Shown here one piece after another: positions 8,663-16,746 of a stretch of 64,000 nucleotides of DNA. The stretch spans positions 1 to 64,000 of the forward strand of contig NZ_JADLQN010000008.1 of NCBI RefSeq assembly GCF_015477835.1, read 5' to 3'. The stretch comes from Nocardia higoensis (lineage in GTDB: Bacteria; Actinomycetota; Actinomycetes; Mycobacteriales; Mycobacteriaceae). The notes under the pieces were generated by a model. It did no database searches and had not been told where the DNA came from. It saw nothing but the letters and a program-made list of their open reading frames with translations. The first letter of the stretch is position 1. Every line of letters starts with the position of its first letter. The position numbers and the translations under genes were made by a program.

Positions 8663-10578
8663 GACCGGGTGGACCGCAGCCGGGCGCGCCGGGCACCAAA
8701 CCCAAATCGTTCACCCCGTCGCTGAAACGCCTGCTGGCCAGGCTCGCGCCGGAACGCTTCTACGTCTGGTGCATCACCGCCATGGTGATCACCTCGGTGG
8801 TACTCAACACACTCGGCCCGTATCTGCTGGGCAAGGCCACCAATATCGTCTTCGACGGCGTGGTCGGCAACAATCTCGCCGGCATGAGCGGACTGTCCAA
8901 GGAGGAGGCGGTCGAGCGGCTGCGCGCGGCAGGCGACGACACTCTCGCCGACATGCTCTCGGCGATGAACGTGGTGCCCGGCGTCGGCGTGGACTTCGAC
9001 GCGGTCGGCCGGGTGCTGCTGATCGTGCTCGCGTTGTACGTGACCGCCGCGTTGTTCAGCTGGGGGCAGGCCTACCTGCTCAATATCGTCATCAACCGCA
9101 CGGTGAAGCGGTTGCGCGCCGAGATCGAGGACAAGATCCACCGGCTGCCGCTGCGCTATTTCGACTCCCAGCCGCGCGGCGACGTGCTCAGCCGGGTCAC
9201 CAACGACGTCGACAACGTCTCCCAGAGCCTGCAGCAGACCATGAGCCAGCTGCTGACCTCGGTGTTCACCGTGATCGGCATCCTGATCATGATGTTCTGG
9301 ATCTCGCCGCTGCTGGCGCTGATCGCCCTGCTCACCGTGCCGGGCGCGGTGATCGTCACCGCCATGATCGCCAAGCGCTCCAAGCCGCACTTCGTCGACC
9401 AGTGGAAATACACCGGCCTGGTCAACGCCCAGGTCGAGGAGGCCTACACCGGCCACGAGGTGATCACCGCCTTCGGCCGCAACCGTGAGGTCGGCATCGA
9501 ATTCGACAAGCGCAACGACAAACTCTACGAATCGAGTTTCCGCGCGCAGTTCATCTCCGGGCTGATCATGCCCTCGATCATGTTCCTGGGGAATGTGAAC
9601 TTCGTGCTGATCGCGCTGGTCGGCGGTCTGCGGGTGGCCACAGGCCAGCTCTCGCTCGGCGAGGTGCAGGCCTTCATCCAGTACTCGCGCCAGTTCAGCC
9701 AGCCGCTCACCCAGATCGGCTCCATGATCAACCTGCTGCAATCCGGTGTCGCCTCGGCCGAACGGATCTTCGAGATCCTCGACGCCGAGGAGCAGACACC
9801 GGACCCGGAGATGGCCGCGGTGCGCCCGGTCGATCGCGGGCGGGTGGAGTTCGAGGCGGTGTCCTTCGGCTACGAACCCGGCAGGCCGGTGATCGAACGG
9901 CTCTCGCTGGTCGCCGAGCCCGGGCACGTGGTCGCGATCGTCGGCCCGACCGGCGCGGGCAAGACCACGCTGGTGAACCTGCTCATGCGCTTCTACGAAC
10001 TCGACGCGGGCACCATCACCATCGACGGCGTGGACATCACCGAGATGACCCGCGACAACCTGCGCTCGCGCATCGGCATGGTGCTGCAGGACACCTGGCT
10101 GTTCCGCGGCACCATCCGCGAGAACATCGCCTACGGCAACCCGGAGGCCACCGAGTCCGAGATCCTCGACGCCGCCCGCGCCGCCTACGTGGATCGCTTC
10201 GTGCACGCGCTGCCCGACGGCTACGACACCATGATCGACGAAGAGGGCGGCGGCGTCAGCGCGGGCGAGAAGCAGCTGATCACCATCGCCCGCGCCTTCC
10301 TGGCCAAGCCGTCCATCCTGATCCTGGACGAGGCCACCAGCTCGGTCGACACCCGCACCGAGCTGCTGGTGCAGCAGGCCACCGCCGCGCTGCGTCGCGA
10401 CCGCACCAGTTTCGTGATCGCGCACCGGCTTTCGACCATCCGCGACGCCGACCTCATCGTCGTCATGGAGGCGGGCCGCATCGTCGAGCACGGCGACCAC
10501 CAGCGGCTGCTGGAGGAGCGCGGCGCCTACTACCGTCTCTACAACGCCCAGTTCGCGGCGGCGGCCGCGGACGCTTAG
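8659..10578 (+). CDS. ABC exporter half-transporter, catalytic-site subunit
   Basis: A 639-residue permease-ATPase with a longer first external loop (about residues 65-120) than its partner. Walker A GPTGAGKTT is near 430. The signature is VSAGEKQL instead of SGGQ. Walker B ILILDEATSSVD keeps the catalytic Glu, and the His switch VIAHRLSTI is intact. Together with the upstream subunit this gives one complete and one degenerate ATP site, as known for heterodimeric exporters such as TM287/288 and BmrCD. RBS GGAGGAGG precedes the ATG, which lies inside the upstream gene's stop. Confidence 0.93.
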   Translation: MRPGGPQPGAPGTKPKSFTPSLKRLLARLAPERFYVWCITAMVITSVVLNTLGPYLLGKATNIVFDGVVGNNLAGMSGLSKEEAVERLRAAGDDTLADMLSAMNVVPGVGVDFDAVGRVLLIVLALYVTAALFSWGQAYLLNIVINRTVKRLRAEIEDKIHRLPLRYFDSQPRGDVLSRVTNDVDNVSQSLQQTMSQLLTSVFTVIGILIMMFWISPLLALIALLTVPGAVIVTAMIAKRSKPHFVDQWKYTGLVNAQVEEAYTGHEVITAFGRNREVGIEFDKRNDKLYESSFRAQFISGLIMPSIMFLGNVNFVLIALVGGLRVATGQLSLGEVQAFIQYSRQFSQPLTQIGSMINLLQSGVASAERIFEILDAEEQTPDPEMAAVRPVDRGRVEFEAVSFGYEPGRPVIERLSLVAEPGHVVAIVGPTGAGKTTLVNLLMRFYELDAGTITIDGVDITEMTRDNLRSRIGMVLQDTWLFRGTIRENIAYGNPEATESEILDAARAAYVDRFVHALPDGYDTMIDEEGGGVSAGEKQLITIARAFLAKPSILILDEATSSVDTRTELLVQQATAALRRDRTSFVIAHRLSTIRDADLIVVMEAGRIVEHGDHQRLLEERGAYYRLYNAQFAAAAADA

Positions 10579-10691
10579 ATCGCCGCCGATGCGTGCGGCC
10601 GCCCTCGTGCTCTGCCCGCGGCTGCCGTCGCCGGAGCCGCGGATGCGGGGCGCGGTCGTCGACGCCGGGTCCTCACCAGCTGGGCTGCCGG

Positions 10692-10728
10692 AGGTCCGGG
10701 GCTGCGATGCCGCAGGTCCGGGACTGCG
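10692..10728. repeat. Pair of 15-bp direct repeats upstream of tgt
   Basis: AGGTCCGGGGCTGCG (10692-10706) and AGGTCCGGGACTGCG (10714-10728) differ at one base and are 22 bp apart, two turns of the helix. They lie in the 274-bp gap before tgt, where I see no gene. The spacing fits a protein-binding site, but nothing else supports it. Confidence 0.35.
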
Positions 10729-10852
10729 GTCGGGTTGCGCGGTCCGGCAGCTGTCGAGCAGATCGCCGCTCACCTCCTGCGATACGGCGGTCGAAGTCGG
10801 CCGCACCGGAGTCTGCGACGCGGTGACAGCGCCGGGCTCGGTGTAGGAGAGG

Positions 10853-12109
10853 ATGGTCGCCGTGGAAGCCGCTCGAGCACGCGAAACGTTCTCGTTCACC
10901 GTCAAGACTCGTCTGGACGGTGAACGATGTGGACGCACCGGGGTGATCAGCACCCCGCACGGTGAGATCGCCACCCCCGCCTTCGTGCCGGTCGGCACCA
11001 AGGCGACGGTGAAGGCGGTGCTGCCCGAGACGATGCGCGAGCACGGCGCGCAGGCACTGCTGGCCAACGCCTACCACCTGTATCTGCAGCCCGGCTCCGA
11101 CATCGTCGACGAGGCGGGCGGGCTCGGTCGGTTCATGAACTGGCCCGGCCCGACCTTCACCGACAGCGGCGGCTTCCAGGTGATGTCGCTGGGCGTCGGA
11201 TTCAAGAAAGTACTGGCGATGGAGGCGGTCGGCGTCGCTAACGACGACGTGATCGCCGCGGGCAAGGAGCGGCTGGCCACCGTCGACGACGACGGCGTGA
11301 CCTTCCGCAGCCACCTCGACGGCTCGCGGCACCGCTTCACGCCCGAAGCGTCGATGGGCATCCAACATCAGCTCGGTGCCGACATCATGTTCGCCTTCGA
11401 CGAGCTGACCACCCTGCTCAATACCCGTGGCTACCAAGAGAAATCGCTGCAACGCACGCACGAGTGGGCCCAGCGCTGCATCGACGAGCACGAGCGGCTC
11501 ACCGTGGCCCGCGGCCACCGCCCCTACCAGGCGCTGTTCGCGGTCATCCAGGGCGCGCAGTACGAGGACCTGCGCCGCAAGGCCTGTCGCGACCTGGAGT
11601 CGATCCGCGGCGCGGCGGGCACCGAATTCGACGGCTACGGCATCGGCGGCGCGATCGAGAAGCACAATCTCGGCGCCATCGTCGGCTGGTGCTCCGCGGA
11701 ACTGCCCGAGCACAAGCCGCGGCACATGCTCGGCATCAGTGAACCAGAGGATCTGTTCGCCGCCATCGAGAACGGCGCGGACACCTTCGACTGCGTGAAT
11801 CCCTCCCGGGTGGCCCGCAATGCGGCGATCTACCGCGAGGACGGCCGATTCAACATCAACACCAGTCGATTCCGCCGCGACTTCACCCCCATCGACGAGG
11901 ACTGCGACTGCTACACCTGCGCGCACTACACCCGCGCGTACATCCACCACCTGTTCAAGGCCAAGGAGATGCTGGCCTCGACGCTGTGCACGATCCACAA
12001 CGAGCGGTTCACCATCCGGATGGTCGACCGGATCCGGGACAGCATCGACGGCGGATACTTCGACGAATTCAAAGACGAGGCGATGGCCAGGTGGCGGGGC
12101 GGGCGGTGA
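10853..12109 (+). CDS. tgt: tRNA-guanine transglycosylase (queuosine pathway)
   Basis: A 418-residue enzyme that swaps guanine-34 of GUN-anticodon tRNAs for a deazaguanine base. FTDSGGFQVMSLG holds the active-site Asp, and FDCVNPSRVARNA holds the tRNA-contact and nucleophile region. The zinc site CDCYTC (from residue 351) pairs with His near 381. Two base-pocket segments differ from preQ1-using bacterial TGTs: FDEC reads FDELT (Leu at residue 185, codon 11405-11407), and the segment after FDGY reads GIGGAIEKHN instead of AVGGLAVGEG. A changed substrate, perhaps queuine, is possible. GTG at 10862 is an alternative start with better RBS spacing. A queuosine-precursor transporter faces it downstream. 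Confidence 0.93.
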   Translation: MVAVEAARARETFSFTVKTRLDGERCGRTGVISTPHGEIATPAFVPVGTKATVKAVLPETMREHGAQALLANAYHLYLQPGSDIVDEAGGLGRFMNWPGPTFTDSGGFQVMSLGVGFKKVLAMEAVGVANDDVIAAGKERLATVDDDGVTFRSHLDGSRHRFTPEASMGIQHQLGADIMFAFDELTTLLNTRGYQEKSLQRTHEWAQRCIDEHERLTVARGHRPYQALFAVIQGAQYEDLRRKACRDLESIRGAAGTEFDGYGIGGAIEKHNLGAIVGWCSAELPEHKPRHMLGISEPEDLFAAIENGADTFDCVNPSRVARNAAIYREDGRFNINTSRFRRDFTPIDEDCDCYTCAHYTRAYIHHLFKAKEMLASTLCTIHNERFTIRMVDRIRDSIDGGYFDEFKDEAMARWRGGR

Positions 12110-12166
12110 CCCGCCCCGCCGGAATCGGCCGCTCGACCGGGCAGCGGAATCGGCCGAGCACGGTAC

Positions 12167-12940
12167 TCAGCTGTGCAGGGGATCGGCGGTGACCGGCGCG
12201 TAGCTCGGCTCCCGTTTCTTCAATACCGCGATCACGCGATAGGTGATCGGCATGACCATGATCTCGCACAACGTCTTCCACAGGAAGCCGACGATCACGA
12301 AGTTCACGAACTGCGCGGTCGTCTCGATGCCGATGGCCCCCGCCGCGATCGAGCAGAAGATCAGGGTGTCGGCGAACTCGCCGACCACGGTCGAACCGAG
12401 CAGTCGCGCCCACAGATGGCGTTCCTTGGTGCGCTCCTTGATCAGCACCAGCACAGCGGAATTGAGCAGCTGCCCCACGAAATAGCCGGCCAGACCGGCC
12501 AGCACCAGTCGCGGCACCGGCGCGATGACGCTACGCAGCGCCTCCTGATTCTCGTAGAACCCCGCGGCGGGCAGATTCAGTACCACGGCGAAGCACAGCA
12601 CGGTCAGCACCAGCGCGGCGAACCCGCAGTAGATGGCGCGGCGGGTGGCGCGGAAGCCGTAGACCTCGCTGAGCACGTCGCCGAGGATGTAGGCGAGCGG
12701 GAAGAGGAAGAACGCGCCGTCGGTGACGATCGGCAGGATCTGGAGCGGGCCGAGCGTGACCGATCGGTCGCCGAAGAACTCGACGCCCTTGGTCGCGCAG
12801 ATGTTGGAGATGATCAGCGTCGCGGTGAACAGGGCGACGATCTGTGGGTAGTACCCCCGCGCCACCTGGGCGTACGCCGCGTGTACGGGCGCGGGGTGTC
12901 CAGACCCCTCGGGCTTCACGGACTGTTCGGAATGACTCAC
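12167..12940 (-). CDS. Queuosine precursor transporter (YhhQ / VUT family)
   Basis: A 257-residue membrane protein with about six helices. Typical family segments are visible: TLIISNICATKGVEFF, FPLAYILGDVLSEVYGF (acidic residues inside a helix), GQLLNSAVLVLIK, and GEFADTLIFCSIAAGA. YhhQ proteins import preQ0, preQ1 or related bases for queuosine synthesis. The gene is convergent with tgt (58-base gap), a strong functional link. GTG at 12940 has a GAGG seven bases upstream and is preferred. ATG at 12949 would add three residues but leaves the RBS touching the start. Confidence 0.9.
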   Translation of the reverse strand: MSHSEQSVKPEGSGHPAPVHAAYAQVARGYYPQIVALFTATLIISNICATKGVEFFGDRSVTLGPLQILPIVTDGAFFLFPLAYILGDVLSEVYGFRATRRAIYCGFAALVLTVLCFAVVLNLPAAGFYENQEALRSVIAPVPRLVLAGLAGYFVGQLLNSAVLVLIKERTKERHLWARLLGSTVVGEFADTLIFCSIAAGAIGIETTAQFVNFVIVGFLWKTLCEIMVMPITYRVIAVLKKREPSYAPVTADPLHS

Positions 12941-12977
12941 ACAGACCATCCTCGCAGGTGTGGAATACCCTGTATCC

Positions 12978-13631
12978 ATGACGAATCCCGGCGATTCCGA
13001 CGAATGGTGGAAACAGTACGGCGGTGAAGGCGTTTCGCCCGAGTCCGGCGCCCAGGGTTCGGTGCCGCAGTACCCGCAGCAACCACCGGCGTACGGACAG
13101 TCCACGCCCCCGTCGTCGCCGGGTCAGTACCCGCCGTCGGGACCGTCGCTGTACAAGTCGGGTGACTCCGGTCCGGCCGATCCCCAGCAGTCGCAGCCGG
13201 GCTACGCCCAGCAACCCGGCTATCCGCCGCAGTCGCAGCCGAGTCATCCCCAGCAGTCGCAGCCGGGGTACGGCCAGCAGCCGGGGTATCCCCAGCAGCC
13301 CGGCTACGGTCAGCCCGGCTACCCGCAGCAGGGATATCCGGCGCCGGGCGGCTACCAGCCCTACGGCCAACCGTCGTCGGGCGGGGTCAACGGCATGGCG
13401 CTGGCGTCGATGATCGTCTCGATCCTCGGCCTGGTCTCCTGCTGCACCGTCATCCTCCCCGCGGTCGGCCTGGTACTGGGCATCGTCGCGACGAACCAGA
13501 TGAAGACATCGGGCGACGAGACCGGTAAGGGCATGGCGCAGGCAGGTATCTGGGTCGGCGCGGCGGGCGTGGTGCTCAACCTGCTGTACTGGGTTCTCGC
13601 CTTCGCGGGCGCCTTCGCGGGGACGCTCTAG
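12978..13631 (+). CDS. DUF4190-type membrane protein with Pro/Gln/Tyr-rich N-terminus
   Basis: A 217-residue protein. The first 130 or so residues are a cytosolic low-complexity tail of repeated QQPGYGQ/SQPGY units. A C-terminal DUF4190 domain has two membrane helices: MALASMIVSILGLVSCC and onwards, then GIWVGAAGVVLNLLYWVL. Between them lies the usual amphipathic segment GIVATNQMK. DUF4190 proteins are common and uncharacterised in actinobacteria. It is divergent from the queuosine-precursor transporter, 37 bases away, and convergent with an RDD protein that carries a similar tail. Function unknown. Confidence 0.88.
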   Translation: MTNPGDSDEWWKQYGGEGVSPESGAQGSVPQYPQQPPAYGQSTPPSSPGQYPPSGPSLYKSGDSGPADPQQSQPGYAQQPGYPPQSQPSHPQQSQPGYGQQPGYPQQPGYGQPGYPQQGYPAPGGYQPYGQPSSGGVNGMALASMIVSILGLVSCCTVILPAVGLVLGIVATNQMKTSGDETGKGMAQAGIWVGAAGVVLNLLYWVLAFAGAFAGTL

Positions 13632-13646
13632 CCGCGCAACGACGAA

Positions 13647-13676
13647 AGGGGCGCTCCCACACTCGGGAGCGCCCCT
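13647..13676. terminator. Bidirectional hairpin terminator
   Basis: Perfect 12-bp stem AGGGGCGCTCCC with loop ACACTC, between the convergent DUF4190 and RDD genes. It serves both strands. Confidence 0.85.
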
Positions 13677-13698
13677 CTGCTGTCGGAACGGGCGGCGG

Positions 13699-14352
13699 TC
13701 AGCCCTTGACGACCTGCGTGCCGCCGGCGAACTTGTCGTGCCAGCCCTGCTTGTTCGGGTCCTGCTCGATGGTGATCGCGATGTAGATCGACAGGCCGAG
13801 GGTGATCAACCCGCCGATGCAGGGCACCAGGCTGACCGCGTAGAACAGGTTGCGCTTGAGCGAGGTGACCGGATCGATCGAGGGGGCGCCACCGGGGGCG
13901 ACCACGCGCAGCCCCAGCATCTTCTTGCCGAGGGTCGCACCGCCCTGGGTGACCTCCATGCCGACGAAGTAGCCGAGGATCGCGGCGGTGGTGACGATGT
14001 TGCTGATCAGCGAGGCGCCGATGCCGTTGTCGAAGCCCAGGATCAGATTCATCACGATGGAGACCGGGATGCCCACGATCAGGGTGTCGATGATGCGAGC
14101 ACCCAAGCGTGGCAGCAGTTCGCCGGGGGTGACACCGCCGTAGGTCTCGCTGGAGGGCTGCTGGCCGTAGGGCTGCTGCTGTCCGTAGTCGGGCTGTCCG
14201 TAGGGCTGCTGCCCGTACTGCGGCTGCTGCCCGTACTGCGGCTGTTGCTGACCGTACGGGTCCTGACCGTAGGGCTGCTGGCCGTAGGGCTGTTGGCCGT
14301 AGGGCTGTCCGCCCTGGGGATTCTGATTGGGGTCGTACCCACCGCTCGTCAT
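13699..14352 (-). CDS. RDD-family membrane protein with Gln/Tyr/Gly-rich N-terminus
   Basis: A 217-residue protein. Residues 1-70 are repeats of GQQPYGQ, then an RDD domain: LLPRLGARIIDTLIVGIPVS (the Arg and Asp that name the family), a second helix (about 115-135), GKKMLGLRVV, and a third helix. RDD proteins are small membrane proteins; some act as ion exchangers, most have no known role. The repetitive tail resembles that of the neighbouring DUF4190 protein. The substrate is unknown. Confidence 0.9.
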   Translation of the reverse strand: MTSGGYDPNQNPQGGQPYGQQPYGQQPYGQDPYGQQQPQYGQQPQYGQQPYGQPDYGQQQPYGQQPSSETYGGVTPGELLPRLGARIIDTLIVGIPVSIVMNLILGFDNGIGASLISNIVTTAAILGYFVGMEVTQGGATLGKKMLGLRVVAPGGAPSIDPVTSLKRNLFYAVSLVPCIGGLITLGLSIYIAITIEQDPNKQGWHDKFAGGTQVVKG

Positions 14353-14404
14353 CGCTACGTCCTAGTCGTCGATCGAGTGAACCGTAGATCGGTCATTTCG
14401 TACG

Positions 14405-15340
14405 TTACGGAGTATCGCCGGGTCCTAACAACCCGTCGTCGGTGAAGATCGTAGGCTGCCGGGGAAGAATAGCCGGATCGAAGCGCGCCAGGGTGTCCGC
14501 AGCGCTGCCGGGCGAAAATCCGAGCGAGGCGGTCAAGCGCGCGACGACTTCCTCGGCCCCGACCCCGGCGCGGCGCTGATCCTCCAGAGTGACCGACCCG
14601 TCGCGCTTGGCCAGGCGCTGCCCGTGCCGGTTGAGCACCAGCGGAACATGCGCGTAGCGCGGTGCCGGGAGTTCGAGCAATGTCGCCAGATATGCCTGGC
14701 GAGGCGTGGACGGTAACAGGTCGTCACCGCGCACCACCTGATCGATGCCCTGGTCGGCGTCGTCGACCACCACGGCCAGGTTGTAGGCGGGCACGCCGTC
14801 GGCGCGGCGCAACACCACGTCGTCCACGCTGCCTGTGTAGCGGCCGTGCAGTTCGTCGTCGATCGTGAATTCCCGCACCTCGGAACGCAATCGGAGCGCG
14901 GGCGAGCGGCCCGCGGCGCGGCGGATGGCCCGCTCGGCGGCGGTGAGATCGCGGCAGGTGCCGGGGTAGGCGCCCATCGGGCCGTGCGGCGCGCTCGCGG
15001 CCTGCTGGATCTCGCGGCGCGTGCAGAAGCACTCGTAGGTGCGGCCCGCCTCGGTCAGCCGCTCGATCGAGGTTTCGTAGAGTCGGAGCCGCTGCGACTG
15101 GCACACCACCGGCCCGTCCCAATCCAGACCGATGGCCGCGAGATCCGCGAGCTGGCGTTCCTGAGCACCGGGCCGCACCCGGTCCAGATCCTCCACCCGC
15201 AACAGGAAACGCCGACCGGTGGAACGCGCGAACAACCAGGCGAGCAGCGCGGTGCGCAGGTTGCCCAGGTGCAGATCACCGGACGGGCTCGGCGCGTAGC
15301 GGCCCGCCCCTGCGGATTCGGGTGGCGGCACGACAGTCAT
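14405..15340 (-). CDS. gluQ: Glutamyl-queuosine tRNA(Asp) synthetase
   Basis: A 311-residue class I synthetase fragment-type enzyme, about the length of GluQ-RS and lacking the anticodon-binding domain of GluRS. The HIGH-type motif is PSPSGDLHLGNL (residues 17-28) and the KMSKS-type motif is LAKRDGS. The zinc ligands of the family are visible as CFC then YPGTC. It attaches glutamate to the queuosine base of tRNA-Asp, so it needs queuosine to be made. That fits tgt and the precursor transporter 1.5-4.5 kb away. The ATG overlaps the stop of the upstream DUF309 gene (15337-15340), so the two form an operon. Confidence 0.93.
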   Translation of the reverse strand: MTVVPPPESAGAGRYAPSPSGDLHLGNLRTALLAWLFARSTGRRFLLRVEDLDRVRPGAQERQLADLAAIGLDWDGPVVCQSQRLRLYETSIERLTEAGRTYECFCTRREIQQAASAPHGPMGAYPGTCRDLTAAERAIRRAAGRSPALRLRSEVREFTIDDELHGRYTGSVDDVVLRRADGVPAYNLAVVVDDADQGIDQVVRGDDLLPSTPRQAYLATLLELPAPRYAHVPLVLNRHGQRLAKRDGSVTLEDQRRAGVGAEEVVARLTASLGFSPGSAADTLARFDPAILPRQPTIFTDDGLLGPGDTP

Positions 15341-15921
15341 CGTAGGGGCGGCTGCCCGCCCGGCTCCGGCGCGCGGCTCGCCCGACCCTCGTCCCCGGCC
15401 GCCGGTGCCGTGTTCGTTCCCGGAGAATCCGGCGTCAGCCGGGTCGCCAGGTCCGCCTCGGTGATCGGTTCGCCGCGATCGAGGGCACCGAGCAGCCGAC
15501 GGGCGTGGGCGATGATGCCGGACCCGTCGATGTCGTAGGGAAATGCGGCGGTAGGCGAGCTATCTCCTCGCAGTTGGGCTTCCAGCCTCCCGATCGCCCG
15601 GGTGAGCAGAGTCCGCGCGCCCTTCGGATTGCCGCGCTGGAGGTGCGTGATGCCCACCGCGTACTGCGCGAGGCCCTGCCACAGCATCTTCTCAGCGAAT
15701 GGCCCGTTCTTCCACGCGGCTTCCAGTACTTCGTGGGCATTGAACGCAAGACCGTCGTCGAAAAGTTGCTGGGCGAAGGTGAGGGTTTGCTGGGGTGGCA
15801 GATTCAGATCGTCCGGAATTCGCGGCACGCCGACACTTCCGATCGGAAGGGGCCTGCCGAGGCGATCCCGTGGGCGTGGATTTCGTGCGCGACCTGCCTC
15901 GTCGCGTGGACGTTCGACCAT
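15337..15921 (-). CDS. DUF309 domain protein
   Basis: A 194-residue protein. It starts with the family-typical basic leader (ERPRDEAGRARNPRPRDRLG) and then has the DUF309 helical core: QLFDDGLAFNAHEVLEAAWK, MLWQGLAQYAVGITHLQRGN and GARTLLTRAIGRL. The HEVLE and GLAQ motifs are conserved, and His/Glu may bind a metal. The function of the family is not known. It overlaps gluQ by four bases and is probably co-translated. ATG at 15930 would add three residues. The last 30 residues are disordered-looking. Confidence 0.9.
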   Translation of the reverse strand: MVERPRDEAGRARNPRPRDRLGRPLPIGSVGVPRIPDDLNLPPQQTLTFAQQLFDDGLAFNAHEVLEAAWKNGPFAEKMLWQGLAQYAVGITHLQRGNPKGARTLLTRAIGRLEAQLRGDSSPTAAFPYDIDGSGIIAHARRLLGALDRGEPITEADLATRLTPDSPGTNTAPAAGDEGRASRAPEPGGQPPLR

Positions 15922-16344
15922 AACCCTCATGATCCACGGTGTGCGGGCGGAATGGCACCCCGGCGGTCCATGTGGAACGCCGACGAGTGTGATCACGAGA
16001 CAATCACGGAACTGCCGGGGTGGCGTGCCCGCGCCATTCCTCGGCGGGCGCACCGTGGGCAATTATCGGGCAACCCACCTTCTTCGCAAGCATGGCAAAC
16101 TTGTAGAGCCCAATTGGCAAGAGCCGGGCAAACTCCCGGTCAAGCTGCTACTGTCTGAACCGCGGGGGTCGCCCTCGCAGGTGTTCTCACCTCGAGCCCG
16201 ATGGCGATGACAACGCACGGGAGAGTTGCGCGCTACCACCAGGCGCACCGCGGGAATCGGAAGTTGGTCACCGCATTCCGGTGCTAGTCAGCACGATCCG
16301 GGAATCAGTTATCTCGTTTTCGACGCAGCAAAGGAGCTAGTGCC
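15922..16344. other. 423-bp intergenic region, no gene found
   Basis: The region lies between the divergent DUF309 and DUF397 genes. It is less GC-rich than its surroundings, and none of its open frames shows coding bias or a recognisable motif. It should hold two promoters; I cannot place them with confidence. No HTH partner gene for DUF397 is present here. Confidence 0.5.
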
Positions 16345-16554
16345 GTGGAAGTTGATGTGACGGGCGCTGTGTGGCGGAAGAGCTCATACAGTGGTCCCGA
16401 CGGGAACTGCGTGGAAGTGGCATTTCTCGGTGACGGCAACGTAGCGGTCCGCGACACCAAGGACAACGGAATCGGCCCGGTGCTGGCATTCACGCCGGGA
16501 GAATGGGATGCCTTCGTGAACGGTGTCTCCGCGGGGGAGTTCCAGCGCGGCTGA
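16345..16554 (+). CDS. DUF397 domain protein, without its usual HTH partner
   Basis: A 69-residue protein. GAVWRKSSYSGPDGNCVEVA and VAVRDTKDNGIGPVLAFTPGEWDAFV are the full DUF397 domain, a small cytosolic family very common in actinomycetes. These usually sit beside an XRE/DUF5753 regulator and can act in BldB-like or toxin-antitoxin-like pairs. No such gene is adjacent; the nearest XRE gene, at 19.9 kb, encodes a different type. The GTG start has AAGGAG 8-9 bases upstream. Confidence 0.9.
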   Translation: MEVDVTGAVWRKSSYSGPDGNCVEVAFLGDGNVAVRDTKDNGIGPVLAFTPGEWDAFVNGVSAGEFQRG

Positions 16555-16746
16555 GTGGAGCCCGCCGGAACTGCAGCAGCCGGCCCCGGGTCATCGTTCG
16601 GACTCGGGGCCTTCGCGTGTCCGCGCGCCGCTGCCGACCGCTCGTCGACCAGGTGTTCCGGCGCGGCAGGCGGCCCGGCTGCCGCGGACAGGTCCGCTCG
16701 CGGATCGGGCACCCGTGCCGGTGCGATGCGCCGATAAGGTCGTGTT

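Noticed and set aside
10692..10728. Riboswitch for preQ1 before tgt
   Set aside because: I looked for a preQ1-type pseudoknot (short hairpin with an A-rich tail) in the 274-bp gap and found only direct repeats and GC-rich sequence, so no riboswitch is called.
8581..11067. An 828-codon minus-strand frame opposite the second ABC gene
   Set aside because: It covers a perfect ABC exporter in antisense, has atypical composition and no start region. A shadow of third-position G/C bias.
15602..16210. Possible HTH partner gene upstream of DUF397
   Set aside because: Plus-strand frames here overlap the DUF309 gene in antisense, have poor codon bias and no HTH or DUF5753 motif.
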